A DNA stretch of 64,000 nucleotides from VXRD01 sp965232265. GTDB lineage: Bacteria > Latescibacterota > UBA2968. The position numbers and the translations under genes are program-made. The stretch lies in NCBI GenBank assembly GCA_965232265.1, contig CBDDPH010000002.1, forward strand, positions 868,001 to 932,000. The letters run 5' to 3'. Of the stretch, positions 35,577 through 45,417 are shown piece by piece (within the stretch, counting starts at the first letter, position 1; the number at the start of each line of letters is the position of its first letter). A model generated the notes under the pieces. The model was not told where the DNA came from, did no database searches, and was given only the letters and a program-made list of their open reading frames with translations.

Positions 35577-37208
35577 TTGTCAGAAGATATTACTAAAATT
35601 CCTGTTATTGACTTATTCGCTGGACCAGGCGGACTGGGAGAAGGTTTTTCTTCATTTGCATTTGAACGTTCTGGTGAGCAACCTTTTCGGATTAAACTCT
35701 CTATAGAAAAAGATCCTGCGGCTTCCCGGACACTTCAGTTGCGTAGCTTCTTTCATAAGTTACCCCAAAATCCGGTCCCGGATGCCTATTACGATTATCT
35801 GCGACAGGCTGATGTTGTTCCAGAAGATGAACGACGAAAGAAGCTGTTCGATCAATACCCCGAAAAAGCTGAGCAAGTTGAAAGAGAAGCATGTCTTGCC
35901 GAGTTAGGAAAAGATGATGACAATAATAAAATTCATAAGTGGATCCAGGATGCTTTAGCGGGATATGCCGAGTGGGTGTTGATTGGCGGCCCTCCCTGCC
36001 AAGCATACTCTATTGCCGGTAGGTCTCGTAATCGTGGTAACGACAACTATGATGCAGAAAAAGATCACAGGCAATATTTATATTTAGAATATTTACAAAT
36101 TATCGCGGAATACCATCCATCCATCTTTGTAATGGAAAACGTCAAGGGATTATTGTCTGCTACCTTAAAGAATAAGTACATCTTTGAACGTATGTATGAG
36201 GACCTTCGGAAACCAGAAAAAGCTCTGAAACGTGAGAACCGCCTTGTTCGTTCACCCGCGCCTGCTGGCAGACAATCGCGATACAAATTATATTCGCTGG
36301 TAAAACCTGGTGAGATCAGTAATGTAAACCTCTCTGATTTTGTGGTTCCTATGGAAGATTTCGGTATTCCTCAGACGCGGCATCGCGTCATTATCCTCGG
36401 AATCCGTGAGGATATTCATATCACACCGAAAATTCTTAAGAAACAAAACCCTGTTGCTGTCGATAACGTGTTGTCGGATTTACCCAAAGTAAGAAGTGGA
36501 TTATCCCGAGAAGAAGATAGTGCTGAAGCTTGGATTAACCGACTTCATGAAATAGTTGATTCTTCTTGGTTTGCTTCTCTACAGACAGGAGAGAATGAAA
36601 AAATTCATGAAAAATTGAGTATTGCACTAAAAGAAATTCAACATAGTGTTGATCGTGGTCGTGGTGGTGAGTTCATGCCCTATGATGATATAGATATTAA
36701 CTATAAACAGGAACGCGAGTGGTTTCTCGATTCCCGTATAGGAGGAGTGTGTAACCACATTACGCGCGGGCATATAGTGGAAGATATCTATCGCTATTTC
36801 TATGCTGCTTGCTTTGCAAAGGTTAAGGATCAATCTCCAAAATTAAAAAATTTTCCTACCAAGCTTTTGCCTGACCATAAGAATGCTAAACGCGCTGCGA
36901 ACGGAAGCCCTCTTTTTGTTGATCGGTTTCGGGTGCAATTGAGCGACAAACCCGCAACTACAGTCACTTCACATATCTCTAAAGATGGGCATTACTATAT
37001 CCATCCCGACCCTGTACAGTGCCGGAGCCTCACTGTCCGGGAGGCAGCAAGACTTCAGACCTTCCCGGACAATTATTTTTTTTGCGGTCCACGTACATCA
37101 CAATACGTTCAGGTGGGTAATGCTGTACCGCCTCTTTTGGCCAGACAGATTGCAGGCATCGTCCACGATGTATTGAAGCGAGATGGCAGAAGCATATTGG
37201 GGGGATAA
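35577..37208 (+). CDS. drmMII: DISARM C5-cytosine methyltransferase (DrmMII type)
   Basis: 543 residues. TTG start at 35577, supported by GGAAGG 6 bases upstream. Standard C5-methylase order: motif I VIDLFAGPGGLGEGF; motif IV LIGGPPCQAYSIAGRSRNRG with the catalytic Cys; motif VI FVMENVKGL; motif VIII GIPQTRHRVIILG; and motifs IX/X with RLQTFPDNY and QVGNAVPPLLARQIA. In class 2 DISARM the methylase marks host DNA so that the helicase machinery spares it. A solitary restriction-modification methylase is the alternative, but drmE follows after 2 bases and drmA and drmB complete the set. Confidence 0.93.
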   Translation: MSEDITKIPVIDLFAGPGGLGEGFSSFAFERSGEQPFRIKLSIEKDPAASRTLQLRSFFHKLPQNPVPDAYYDYLRQADVVPEDERRKKLFDQYPEKAEQVEREACLAELGKDDDNNKIHKWIQDALAGYAEWVLIGGPPCQAYSIAGRSRNRGNDNYDAEKDHRQYLYLEYLQIIAEYHPSIFVMENVKGLLSATLKNKYIFERMYEDLRKPEKALKRENRLVRSPAPAGRQSRYKLYSLVKPGEISNVNLSDFVVPMEDFGIPQTRHRVIILGIREDIHITPKILKKQNPVAVDNVLSDLPKVRSGLSREEDSAEAWINRLHEIVDSSWFASLQTGENEKIHEKLSIALKEIQHSVDRGRGGEFMPYDDIDINYKQEREWFLDSRIGGVCNHITRGHIVEDIYRYFYAACFAKVKDQSPKLKNFPTKLLPDHKNAKRAANGSPLFVDRFRVQLSDKPATTVTSHISKDGHYYIHPDPVQCRSLTVREAARLQTFPDNYFFCGPRTSQYVQVGNAVPPLLARQIAGIVHDVLKRDGRSILGG

Positions 37209-37210
37209 TC

Positions 37211-39868
37211 TTGTCTGGTTGGAATGCTATTTTACAGGACATCAAACAACGACACCCATTTCTCAGGAAACTTGAGGTCTGCGGATCGGAGCACTTTTCA
37301 TCACCACTTCCTGAAGCCCTGAAAGCCAGTTTTGATATTGCAGAGAATCTGCGTTGTGAAGACTCAGATTATAAACGTCTGGCAATGATTTTCCCTCTCC
37401 TGCTTGACTGTCCAGAGTGGATCGCTTTGGGCTGCTCTCTTGCTGCAATTAAACAAGATTTTCTTCCAAATATAGAGAGTCCTTTTTCGCCGGGCCAAAA
37501 GCTGCTGTTAGATGGCAAATATGTTGTAGAATACGTAAAGGAGGAGGAGCTTTACGGAACTCAGTTCTTATGGATGAAGATGAGCGCAAAAAGTAAATCA
37601 GGTCGAAAGCCAGAAAATACTAGAAAGACATTTCCTATCAGTGACCGACTGCGTTTCCAGCCAACGGATACCAAAAAACTATTGACGCCCATAGAGAATA
37701 TTGATTCCCAACCTTCTGATCATGCCCTCGATCAACTTCTTGACATAGGCTCTTTTGGCAACCGTTCTATTTTTACTAACGAAGTAGTGCTCGTTTCCCG
37801 GTTGAACAAAGTACGCCAATTTGCTGAAAAGACTCACATCGTTAATCCTGCATCTCCGGAGCAGTCAATTTCATTGCGCGATTTGTTTCAGTGGGGTGGC
37901 ATTACGGTAGAAGGTGAACTTGAACAATGGGGCCATCAACAAATTGACGCAGAACCTGTCATTGGCGTTGCTCCCGACCTTATCACGCTCCGGGAATACC
38001 TTTTCAACCGTCAATCATCAGATGTGCTCATCATTCTTGATGGTTGCCTTCCATTTGCCAATGATCTTCAGGCACTTGATGAAATCCTTGATGAAAGATT
38101 TCCCATTTTTGCTGTGATGGAAAACCGGCATCTGGACGATCTCAAATATCTTGAGGAGCGGGGATTTAAGACCTGGATCTGGTCAGAGCAGGATCTACAG
38201 CAGTTAGAGCTTGCCGAAAGCATTGACGTATCCAATCAGCAGACCCCCTTTCGTTATTTCCATCGCACAATCCAGAATTATAATGCCCGACAAATTGAAG
38301 AAACGGTATGTGAACGCTCAGGATTGGATGTTGCAGCAGAGCAGTTACAGATATTCTCAAACCAGTGTCATTCAGATAATCTCGAACACAGAAGTATTGA
38401 ACGCAGATTTTACCATTTTCTGCTCAATTTTTCTCGGTTACTGCGTCCGTTTGGTATTGAGGATGGTGTTGTCAGGGATAAAGGTTTGGAAGATCTTCTT
38501 GAACAAATACAGTCAGACGTTAAAGATAAGGCGATATGGTTGGAAAAAGATGCAGTAAGTACAGCCCATAAATTTGTTGATAAAATCAAGACTCTTATAG
38601 AAAATCCGAATAGTATTTCAGGCAAGATAATAGAACTTAAAAAGATACTTCAGAACAAAACTCAAAAAAATCAAAGTGCTATTGTGTTGGCAGATGCCTC
38701 TGAGGTGCCAATTACGGAGAGATATTGGCAAGATATCGTTCCCAAAAGAAAACAAAAAGGCATTCATTTTGTTACTCCACCCGACCTTGACTTTGAGCAG
38801 GATTATGACCACCTCATTGTATGCGGGTGGCTTGGTGCAGAGCGGATGCGTAAGTTGTTTGATTCCTGTATTGCTCCGTCTATCACAGTCCTTATGTATC
38901 CTTTTGAACAGGAATGGTTCCGCTCGGCAGTAAATAGATGGCGCAGTCAAAAGGAAAAATTGAAGAAAGCCCAACTTACTCAACGCCAGAAAGCAAAGAT
39001 TCTCCAGACACAACCGGAAAATCTTTCGATTACACAAAAGCCCAAAGAGAGTCCCCCACCTGTTGTATCTCCTGAAACCGACTTTGATATTGCTGATTTT
39101 GAACTCCGTCTGCACACTTATAGGCGTGACCTCTATGTCAGACCGTCTATTTCAGGAGAAACTACGACAAAAGCACGTTTCGTAGATTTTTCTCACGATA
39201 TGTATGCCTACCTGCACACCAATCATAAAGTACCTGTAGTTACAGATTTTATTGCGGGTCATGCCGACGAATCAGCAGAAATTCCTTTCAGAGATGTCCC
39301 GCAATTGAAAGTCGGTGATTATGTAATTTTCAGGGAAGGTTCGGATAGTGACCTTTTAAGAGACCTGGCGGATAGGGGGCTTGCAAGGGCGGGTAAAGGT
39401 GAGCACCGAAAGATAGCTGGCTTATGGAAACGAGCACTCAGACAGTTTGTATTTGGTCATTCGACTTTTGAAGGGGCTCTGAAAGAACTACGGGATGAGG
39501 GGCTTAAACCCACTGAAATTACTATCCGGAGTTGGCTGAACGACGAACACCGTATTGGTCCTCGCAATGAGCAGGACATCGAGATTATTGCCCGCGTGAG
39601 TGGCAATCAAGAACTTCAGGAGCGACTTGACTATGTTCGACGGGCAATCAAGGAAGTTCGTGGTGCCCATCTCCAGGCAGCCAGTTTTCTCGCTCAGAAG
39701 CTCATGGCTCAACTTCCTTCTTTTTTTCAACAAAGATTTGGCGAATCTCACACGATTGAAATTGAAGACATCGGACAGGCTTTCGTGGTCTGTGTTGAAT
39801 ATATTGACGAGAAGGATGTTGAAGTTCCTCGTACTGAGGTCAACCATCTGTTCATGGATGAGTTATAG
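37211..39868 (+). CDS. drmE: DISARM protein DrmE
   Basis: 885 residues from a TTG at 37211, 2 bases after the drmMII stop with GGGGG just upstream; the next Met is far inside. Matches the class 2 DISARM protein of unknown function in length, position and C-terminal region (RAGKGEHRKIAGLWKRAL, a FEGALKELRDEGLKP segment, TIRSWLNDEHRIGPRNEQDI). The central part has Rossmann-like strands (DVLIILDG near residue 275 and HLIVCGWLGAERM near 535), reminiscent of a degenerate helicase core without a Walker A motif. A basic, Lys-rich helix lies at about 575-605. Assignment to DrmE is by context and remembered family features rather than by a search. Downstream a helicase remnant precedes drmA. Confidence 0.8.
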   Translation: MSGWNAILQDIKQRHPFLRKLEVCGSEHFSSPLPEALKASFDIAENLRCEDSDYKRLAMIFPLLLDCPEWIALGCSLAAIKQDFLPNIESPFSPGQKLLLDGKYVVEYVKEEELYGTQFLWMKMSAKSKSGRKPENTRKTFPISDRLRFQPTDTKKLLTPIENIDSQPSDHALDQLLDIGSFGNRSIFTNEVVLVSRLNKVRQFAEKTHIVNPASPEQSISLRDLFQWGGITVEGELEQWGHQQIDAEPVIGVAPDLITLREYLFNRQSSDVLIILDGCLPFANDLQALDEILDERFPIFAVMENRHLDDLKYLEERGFKTWIWSEQDLQQLELAESIDVSNQQTPFRYFHRTIQNYNARQIEETVCERSGLDVAAEQLQIFSNQCHSDNLEHRSIERRFYHFLLNFSRLLRPFGIEDGVVRDKGLEDLLEQIQSDVKDKAIWLEKDAVSTAHKFVDKIKTLIENPNSISGKIIELKKILQNKTQKNQSAIVLADASEVPITERYWQDIVPKRKQKGIHFVTPPDLDFEQDYDHLIVCGWLGAERMRKLFDSCIAPSITVLMYPFEQEWFRSAVNRWRSQKEKLKKAQLTQRQKAKILQTQPENLSITQKPKESPPPVVSPETDFDIADFELRLHTYRRDLYVRPSISGETTTKARFVDFSHDMYAYLHTNHKVPVVTDFIAGHADESAEIPFRDVPQLKVGDYVIFREGSDSDLLRDLADRGLARAGKGEHRKIAGLWKRALRQFVFGHSTFEGALKELRDEGLKPTEITIRSWLNDEHRIGPRNEQDIEIIARVSGNQELQERLDYVRRAIKEVRGAHLQAASFLAQKLMAQLPSFFQQRFGESHTIEIEDIGQAFVVCVEYIDEKDVEVPRTEVNHLFMDEL

Positions 39869-40013
39869 TCACGCATTCAAGGGACTTGAGAGTTCTGTTA
39901 TTATTATTACTGATATTACATAGGTGCTCAATGACCGTAACCGGGCACTGTTGTATGTGGGCATGTCGCGTGCCAGATACAGGTTATCAGTTTTGATTTC
40001 TGATTCAGCGTGA
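39867..40013 (+). pseudogene. Remnant of a UvrD-type helicase C-terminus
   Basis: In one frame, starting exactly at the drmE stop, the bases read SHAFKGLESSVIIITDIT, a TAG stop at 39921, then LNDRNRALLYVGMSRARYRL and a TGA at 40011. KGLE and YVGMSRAR are the conserved C-terminal motifs (V/VI region) of UvrD/Rep-like helicases of the NERD-helicase kind. There is no upstream helicase sequence in frame and an internal stop, so it is a decayed fragment left by a deletion between drmE and drmA. Confidence 0.8.
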
Positions 40014-40060
40014 GAAGATTACCAAGAAGCGATTCACAGAAGTCTCCAGAAGGGAAGAGA

Positions 40061-43000
40061 ATGAGAGACCAAATCATAGATTTTTTGCGTGCCGAATTGA
40101 TCGGCCCGGATCCAATTCCACCAGATGTCCAAGACAATGGGGAAGAAATCCTTATCACCGATCCGCCCCGGCTACGTTATGGAGCAGGTGTGCTTTTCCC
40201 TCAAGGCATGTCTGCGGAAAAATCCGAAGATGTAGAAGAAAGTGCAGAAACGACTGGAGTAGAAGTAGAAATAGAAACAGAAGAAACGGACATTGATGTT
40301 AAGGAGGACCGTGGGGGACGCGAAATCATTGAGGACCAGAGTGCCGAAGAAATCACCTCATTGACCAATTCTTATTTGCCTTCTGCAATCGGTTTCAGTT
40401 GCCTGACCATCTTACCGAAAGATGGCTTTCTCGTTGAGGTCAAAGCGGGAACTTATCATGAAGAACCCCGAGAATACATAACGAAAAGTGGTGAAATGCG
40501 AAAGGGACGCCAGTGGCTTCGTACACCGCTTGAATGTGTCCTTGAAGTTCTTTCTCCTGAGCTGGATGGCAAGGGCATTCGAATATGGTCGGAGAATATA
40601 AAAAATAATCAAGGCGAAGACGTAAATCTACAAGTTCAGATTCTCAGCAGGCCCCGGCAGTCAGGAGATGATGGAAGATCCCGGCGTCTTGTGTCGGTTG
40701 CGCTAATCAACCGCCACAAATCAACGACAGGCCGGCCAGATAACAAAAAATGCTTTTTTCAGGTTGAACTTCGGTTAAAGGCTGCTGATCAGAGTGCTCC
40801 GTTCCTTGAGTATCCCGATAGAGAAGGGGAATCTCTGGACCAGGAAGAGGAATCATTGCAGCTACTGTACCGTCATCGCAAGACGTATGCCGTGGGGCAT
40901 GGTTGTGCAGCCGATTGGCAAGGAGATGAAGACCGGGTTTATATGATTCAGTCAAACATTATCCCCAGCTACGAGATCAAACCTATCATTCCGACACGTT
41001 TTCCAGATCTTGATCTTAAAATGTATGATCTGAGCACGCTGGGCGACGAAGCTGCTATAGATCCTGTCCTTAATTCTCTATGCGATAAATACGAAGAGTG
41101 GATAGAGCAACAACAAGCTACTGTGAACAATCCAGAATTTCCTCAAGAATTTCAAAATGCTGCATTGCGACATCTTTCCAACTGTCGGGAATGTTTACGC
41201 CGTATGCGCTCTGGTCTGGATCTGCTTAAGACCGATTCGATAGTTATGCGTGCTTTTCGGCTTGCCAACCATGCGATGTTGCTTCAGCAATTGCATTATG
41301 ATCTTACTCTGAGAACTTGGACAATACCGGATGGAGGTTCTCCAGAGATAAAGCCTGTAAAGTGGCCTGATCCAGCTAATCCACCATCCGACCTGGGTTC
41401 TTGGCGTCCTTTTCAGATTGCGTTTATCCTTATGAATCTTCGTTCGATTGCTATACCTGAGGACAGTGAACGCGATATTGTAGATCTAATCTGGTTTCCT
41501 ACAGGTGGAGGTAAAACAGAAGCGTATCTCGGGCTCACCGCATTTACCATTTTCTTTCGACGTCTTATCAATTCCGATGATGCAGGTACTACGGTTTTGA
41601 TGCGCTATACTTTGCGGCTATTGACGACGCAACAATTCCAGCGTTCTGCATCGCTGATCTGTGCTTGTGAAATGATCAGAAGGGAATCTGAGGAACTGGG
41701 ATTGGAACCTATCACCATCGGTCTTTGGGTGGGTGGAAGTCTCACGCCCAATAAGCGGAGTGATGCCGTCACTGCCTTGACCCACCTCAGCCAAGGCAAA
41801 CGCGAAAATCCTTTTATCGTTCTTCAGTGTCCCTGGTGCGGTGCTCAGATGGGGCCTGTAAGTGCAGGGAATAAAGTCAGGATTTTTGGGTACAAAAAAA
41901 AGCTGCGTCCGTCAACAGTGAAATTTACGTGTTATGATTCAGCCTGTGACTTCAGACAGGAACTGCCACTGAAGGTTATTGATGAGGAAATCTATGAATC
42001 TCCACCAACGCTGCTTATTGGAACGGTTGACAAATTTGCCCTATTGCCTTGGTTTCCAGATGCACGCGCTCTTTTTGGTATCAGAGACAGAGAGAATGTT
42101 TCGCCACCAAACTTGGTTATTCAGGATGAATTGCACCTGATCTCCGGCCCTTTAGGTTCGATGGTGGGGCATTATGAAACGGTCATTGACGAACTCTGCT
42201 CTCAAAAACAAGAAGACCGTAAAATCAGGCCAAAAATTATTGCATCAACAGCAACAATCTCTCGCGCAGAAGAACAGGTCCAATCTCTCTATGCTCGGGA
42301 TGTTTTTCTTTTTCCTCCTCAGTGTCTGAGGGCTGGTGATTCGTTTTTTGCTGAGGAAGATCATTCTTCGCAAGGCAGAATGTATGCTGGCGTTCATGCA
42401 TCTGCGCTACCCTCGCATGTTACTGCGCAAGTGCGGGTGCTTGCAGCCTTGCTACAGGCCACGCGCTCGGCTCAGACAGATAGTGAAAGTGAGCGAGACC
42501 CTTACTGGACTCTGATTGATTACTTTAATAGCCTGCGCGAACTTGGACATGCTGCTACGCTTATCCGTGCTGACATCCGCGAATATCTGAATGCGATGTG
42601 GAGCCGTAAAAAAATTAAAAAGACGGATATTTTTGACGAACGAAGGTTTATTAATCAGGTAATGGAATTAACCAGCCGTGTTTCCAGTACTGATATTCCT
42701 GAATCACTTCAGAAGCTGGAAATCGAATATCCTTCACAAGATAGACCTGTGGACATTTGTCTTGCAACAAATATGATTTCCGTAGGTATTGATGTTTCTC
42801 GACTTGGTTTAATGGCCGTGGTTGGACAGCCAAAAACCACGTCAGAATATATTCAGGCTACCAGCAGGGTAGGACGCGGACATCCTGGGCTGGTTATTCC
42901 CATCTACAACACGGGTAAACCCCGTGATCGGTCACATTATGAACACTTCCGGTCGTTCCATGCGAGTATTTATCGTCATGTTGAACCAACAAGTGTGACG

Positions 43001-43417
43001 CCGTTTGCTGCTCCTGTTAGAGAGCGTGCGCTCCATGCTCTTCTGGTCGCACTCGTCCGATACTGGGGTCGTTCTGATAATAGGGAGCGTCCTCAACCGT
43101 TTCCCGATGCCGACTTAATAGCGAATATCCGTTCAGTTATTGAGGAACGGGTTAAGGGTATAGATTCTGGTGAACAAGATCTGACTCTGAAGTATTTTGA
43201 TGAACAGGTTGATCATTGGAGGCGTGTTCTTCCCCCGGAATATGGCGGTTTTGGTCCACCGGGTTCCAATATACCGCTTATGTATCCAGCGGGGTCTGAG
43301 CCTTTGGAAGACTGGGTCAGACGGTCATGGCCTACTCCATCTTCCATGCGGAATGTAGATGCCAGTTGTGAAGCCGAAACCATCAGCCAATATCCTGAGC
43401 CTGACGAGGTAGATTAA
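40061..43417 (+). CDS. drmA: DISARM helicase DrmA
   Basis: 1118 residues from the ATG at 40061, chosen for GAAGGGAAG just upstream and because MRDQIIDFLRAELIGPDP is the family's beginning; the longer ORF from the GTG at 40010 overlaps the helicase remnant. An acidic segment (about 50-90) is followed by the SF2 helicase: Walker A WFPTGGGKTEAYL (about 480), a DEAH-type box QDELHLISG (about 687), STATISR, then ATNMISVGIDVSRL and the arginine-finger motif QATSRVGRGHPG (about 930). A zinc-finger-like CPWCGAQ..CYDSACDF sits between. In DISARM, DrmA with DrmB acts on incoming phage DNA. drmB begins one base after its stop. Confidence 0.93.
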   Translation: MRDQIIDFLRAELIGPDPIPPDVQDNGEEILITDPPRLRYGAGVLFPQGMSAEKSEDVEESAETTGVEVEIETEETDIDVKEDRGGREIIEDQSAEEITSLTNSYLPSAIGFSCLTILPKDGFLVEVKAGTYHEEPREYITKSGEMRKGRQWLRTPLECVLEVLSPELDGKGIRIWSENIKNNQGEDVNLQVQILSRPRQSGDDGRSRRLVSVALINRHKSTTGRPDNKKCFFQVELRLKAADQSAPFLEYPDREGESLDQEEESLQLLYRHRKTYAVGHGCAADWQGDEDRVYMIQSNIIPSYEIKPIIPTRFPDLDLKMYDLSTLGDEAAIDPVLNSLCDKYEEWIEQQQATVNNPEFPQEFQNAALRHLSNCRECLRRMRSGLDLLKTDSIVMRAFRLANHAMLLQQLHYDLTLRTWTIPDGGSPEIKPVKWPDPANPPSDLGSWRPFQIAFILMNLRSIAIPEDSERDIVDLIWFPTGGGKTEAYLGLTAFTIFFRRLINSDDAGTTVLMRYTLRLLTTQQFQRSASLICACEMIRRESEELGLEPITIGLWVGGSLTPNKRSDAVTALTHLSQGKRENPFIVLQCPWCGAQMGPVSAGNKVRIFGYKKKLRPSTVKFTCYDSACDFRQELPLKVIDEEIYESPPTLLIGTVDKFALLPWFPDARALFGIRDRENVSPPNLVIQDELHLISGPLGSMVGHYETVIDELCSQKQEDRKIRPKIIASTATISRAEEQVQSLYARDVFLFPPQCLRAGDSFFAEEDHSSQGRMYAGVHASALPSHVTAQVRVLAALLQATRSAQTDSESERDPYWTLIDYFNSLRELGHAATLIRADIREYLNAMWSRKKIKKTDIFDERRFINQVMELTSRVSSTDIPESLQKLEIEYPSQDRPVDICLATNMISVGIDVSRLGLMAVVGQPKTTSEYIQATSRVGRGHPGLVIPIYNTGKPRDRSHYEHFRSFHASIYRHVEPTSVTPFAAPVRERALHALLVALVRYWGRSDNRERPQPFPDADLIANIRSVIEERVKGIDSGEQDLTLKYFDEQVDHWRRVLPPEYGGFGPPGSNIPLMYPAGSEPLEDWVRRSWPTPSSMRNVDASCEAETISQYPEPDEVD

Positions 43418-43418
43418 T

Positions 43419-45281
43419 ATGAAACCGATACGACGCTCTCAACTCATTTCTCCTTGGGGAATCGGCAGCATGATTGACTTCCCCGGTGACGAATCTTTGA
43501 TGGTTTGTGGTCTTGATGCTTGGCAATTTGGAAAAGAAGAATGCCCAATAGAGTTCAAGTTTGAAGAGGAACGTCTTCAGAAACGATTACGAGTGAACCA
43601 TTTTCGGTTGCCCCCTGATTATCGAAGACGTGGACCAGGAGTACAACATCCAGATCTGAAAATTCCTTTTGTTCGATTTCCCCGATGGCACTATTGTCCC
43701 CGATGCGGCAACATGCAAGAACTCTCTCTCTTTGGTGGTCCGCAGAAGTGCGATGCCCCGGACTACGCTGAAGGTCTTAACTGCACTTCCCTGAATCAGC
43801 GGAAACGACCAAGATTGTTACCCGTTCGCTTTATGGCGGTTTGTGATCAGGGTCATATCCAGGATTTTCCTTTTATGGAGTGGGTCCATCGCAACGATAA
43901 TTGTGCGCCTGATTGTAAGTTGCGCTTACGTGCAGGAAGAAGTGCAGCAGGTCTCTCCGGAATCACTATCCAGTGCTCATGTGGTAAAAGTAGATCAATG
44001 GCCGGTGCTTTTGGTGAAGATGCATTGGATAATGTGAATGTGTCCTGTGGAGGATTACGTCCCTGGCTTGGAGACAGGACACCCAGGTCAACAAAGTGCG
44101 GCAATAGCCTCCGAGTATTACAGCGTGGTGCTTCAAACGTTTATTTTGCCCATGTAGCAAGTTCGATTTATCTGCCGCTATGGGCCGAAAGCACATCTCG
44201 GGGGGTCGTTGAACTCTTGGAAGATGCCGAGATATGGCAGGACCTGTCGCATTCGGATGTTCTGGTTAATGGTCGCATTTCTCTGGAACGCTGCAAAGGA
44301 GTTTGTGAGTTCAATCCCAAATGTAAAGGCATTGACCCTCAGGAATTATGTGAAGCCGCACAAAGGCGCCTTGATGGTTTGGGACAGGTTACTGGAGTTG
44401 GTGAGCAAACGGAGGAAGAATATCGGCAAGCTGAATATGAAGCAATGATAACAGCTCGAGGCGGTGAACAAACAGATCTCTACATTGTGCCAAGAGATCG
44501 GGCTAAATATGACCCGCCTGTTCGAGACTATTTTGAGGATATTATGCTGGTACGCAAATTACGGGAAACGCGGGCCTTTTACGGCTTCTCACGATCTTTG
44601 CCTGATGATGGCAGAAGTCCCCGAGCGCATATTGAAGACCTACGTCTTGATACTTCAATAAATTGGCTCCCCGCTATCATGGTTCGGGGCGAAGGTATAT
44701 TTCTCAAGCTGGATGAGGAAAGATTAGCGATTTGGGAGCAGAAACCCGATGTTATTGAGCGATTCGACAGACTGCGGAGTGAATACAACCGGGTTCGAGA
44801 AGGGCGTGGGCAGAGCAAAAGGCCGTTCTCCCCTAAATTCGTCTTGATTCACACGATGGCGCATCTGCTGATCAACCAGCTTTGTTTTGAGTGTGGCTAT
44901 GGTAGTGCGTCACTTCGTGAACGTATCTACTGTGATGAAGAAGATCGTTCCCATCCAATGAGCGGTGTGCTGATTTACACAGCATCCGGAGACTCTGAAG
45001 GGACATTGGGCGGTCTTGTAAGACAGGGTGAACAAGGAAGGCTTGAACGAGTTTTAATCCGTGCTCTTCGGACCGCGCTCTGGTGCTCGTCCGATCCAAC
45101 CTGTGTGGAGAGTAGTGGTCAAGGTCCTGATTCGTGCAATTTGGCTGCCTGTCATGCCTGTGCTCTCTTGCCTGAAACCTCCTGTGAGGAAGGCAACCGA
45201 TTACTGGATCGCGTGCTGGTTGTGGGTTCTCCACAACAACCGGAACTCGGTTTCTTCAACGAATATCTTCAGGGTTTATAG
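43419..45281 (+). CDS. drmB: DISARM protein DrmB (DUF1998)
   Basis: 620 residues. Core partner of DrmA. Begins KPIRRSQLISPWGIGSMIDFPG, a family hallmark, with zinc-binding pairs at HYCPRCGNMQE and further Cys clusters (CDQGH, CGKSR, CKGVCEFNPKC). The C-terminal DUF1998 region has LIHTMAHLLINQLCFECGYGSASLRERIY, GVLIYTASGDSEGTLGGLV and the Cys-rich CNLAACHACALLPETSC. It starts one base after the drmA stop and ends the island; the next gene is an ordinary metabolic gene in host-like composition. No drmC (PLD HKD motif) follows, unlike the described class 2 loci. Confidence 0.93.
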   Translation: MKPIRRSQLISPWGIGSMIDFPGDESLMVCGLDAWQFGKEECPIEFKFEEERLQKRLRVNHFRLPPDYRRRGPGVQHPDLKIPFVRFPRWHYCPRCGNMQELSLFGGPQKCDAPDYAEGLNCTSLNQRKRPRLLPVRFMAVCDQGHIQDFPFMEWVHRNDNCAPDCKLRLRAGRSAAGLSGITIQCSCGKSRSMAGAFGEDALDNVNVSCGGLRPWLGDRTPRSTKCGNSLRVLQRGASNVYFAHVASSIYLPLWAESTSRGVVELLEDAEIWQDLSHSDVLVNGRISLERCKGVCEFNPKCKGIDPQELCEAAQRRLDGLGQVTGVGEQTEEEYRQAEYEAMITARGGEQTDLYIVPRDRAKYDPPVRDYFEDIMLVRKLRETRAFYGFSRSLPDDGRSPRAHIEDLRLDTSINWLPAIMVRGEGIFLKLDEERLAIWEQKPDVIERFDRLRSEYNRVREGRGQSKRPFSPKFVLIHTMAHLLINQLCFECGYGSASLRERIYCDEEDRSHPMSGVLIYTASGDSEGTLGGLVRQGEQGRLERVLIRALRTALWCSSDPTCVESSGQGPDSCNLAACHACALLPETSCEEGNRLLDRVLVVGSPQQPELGFFNEYLQGL

Positions 45282-45391
45282 TACGCTAAGTAATGTGAAA
45301 TTTTCAATAGCACAATGCTATTGGTGTGTAAGGTTGCGGTTGATGGTTGGAGTTGGTTCGTAAGATTAAGTTATTTTTTTGATTTCGCTGG

Positions 45392-45417
45392 ATTGCGGCT
45401 CAAAACCATGCCGCAAT
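45392..45417. repeat. Small hairpin in the gap after drmB
   Basis: ATTGCGGC and GCCGCAAT, a perfect 8-bp stem with a 10-base loop, followed by GACAATCC. No T-tract follows on either strand, so I class it as a repeat-like hairpin, not a terminator. The 45282-45453 gap shows no other feature and no attachment site. Confidence 0.4.

Noticed and set aside
35577..45281. BREX or plain restriction-modification system
   Set aside because: No PglZ, BrxC or endonuclease gene; the DrmE/DrmA/DrmB set fits DISARM.
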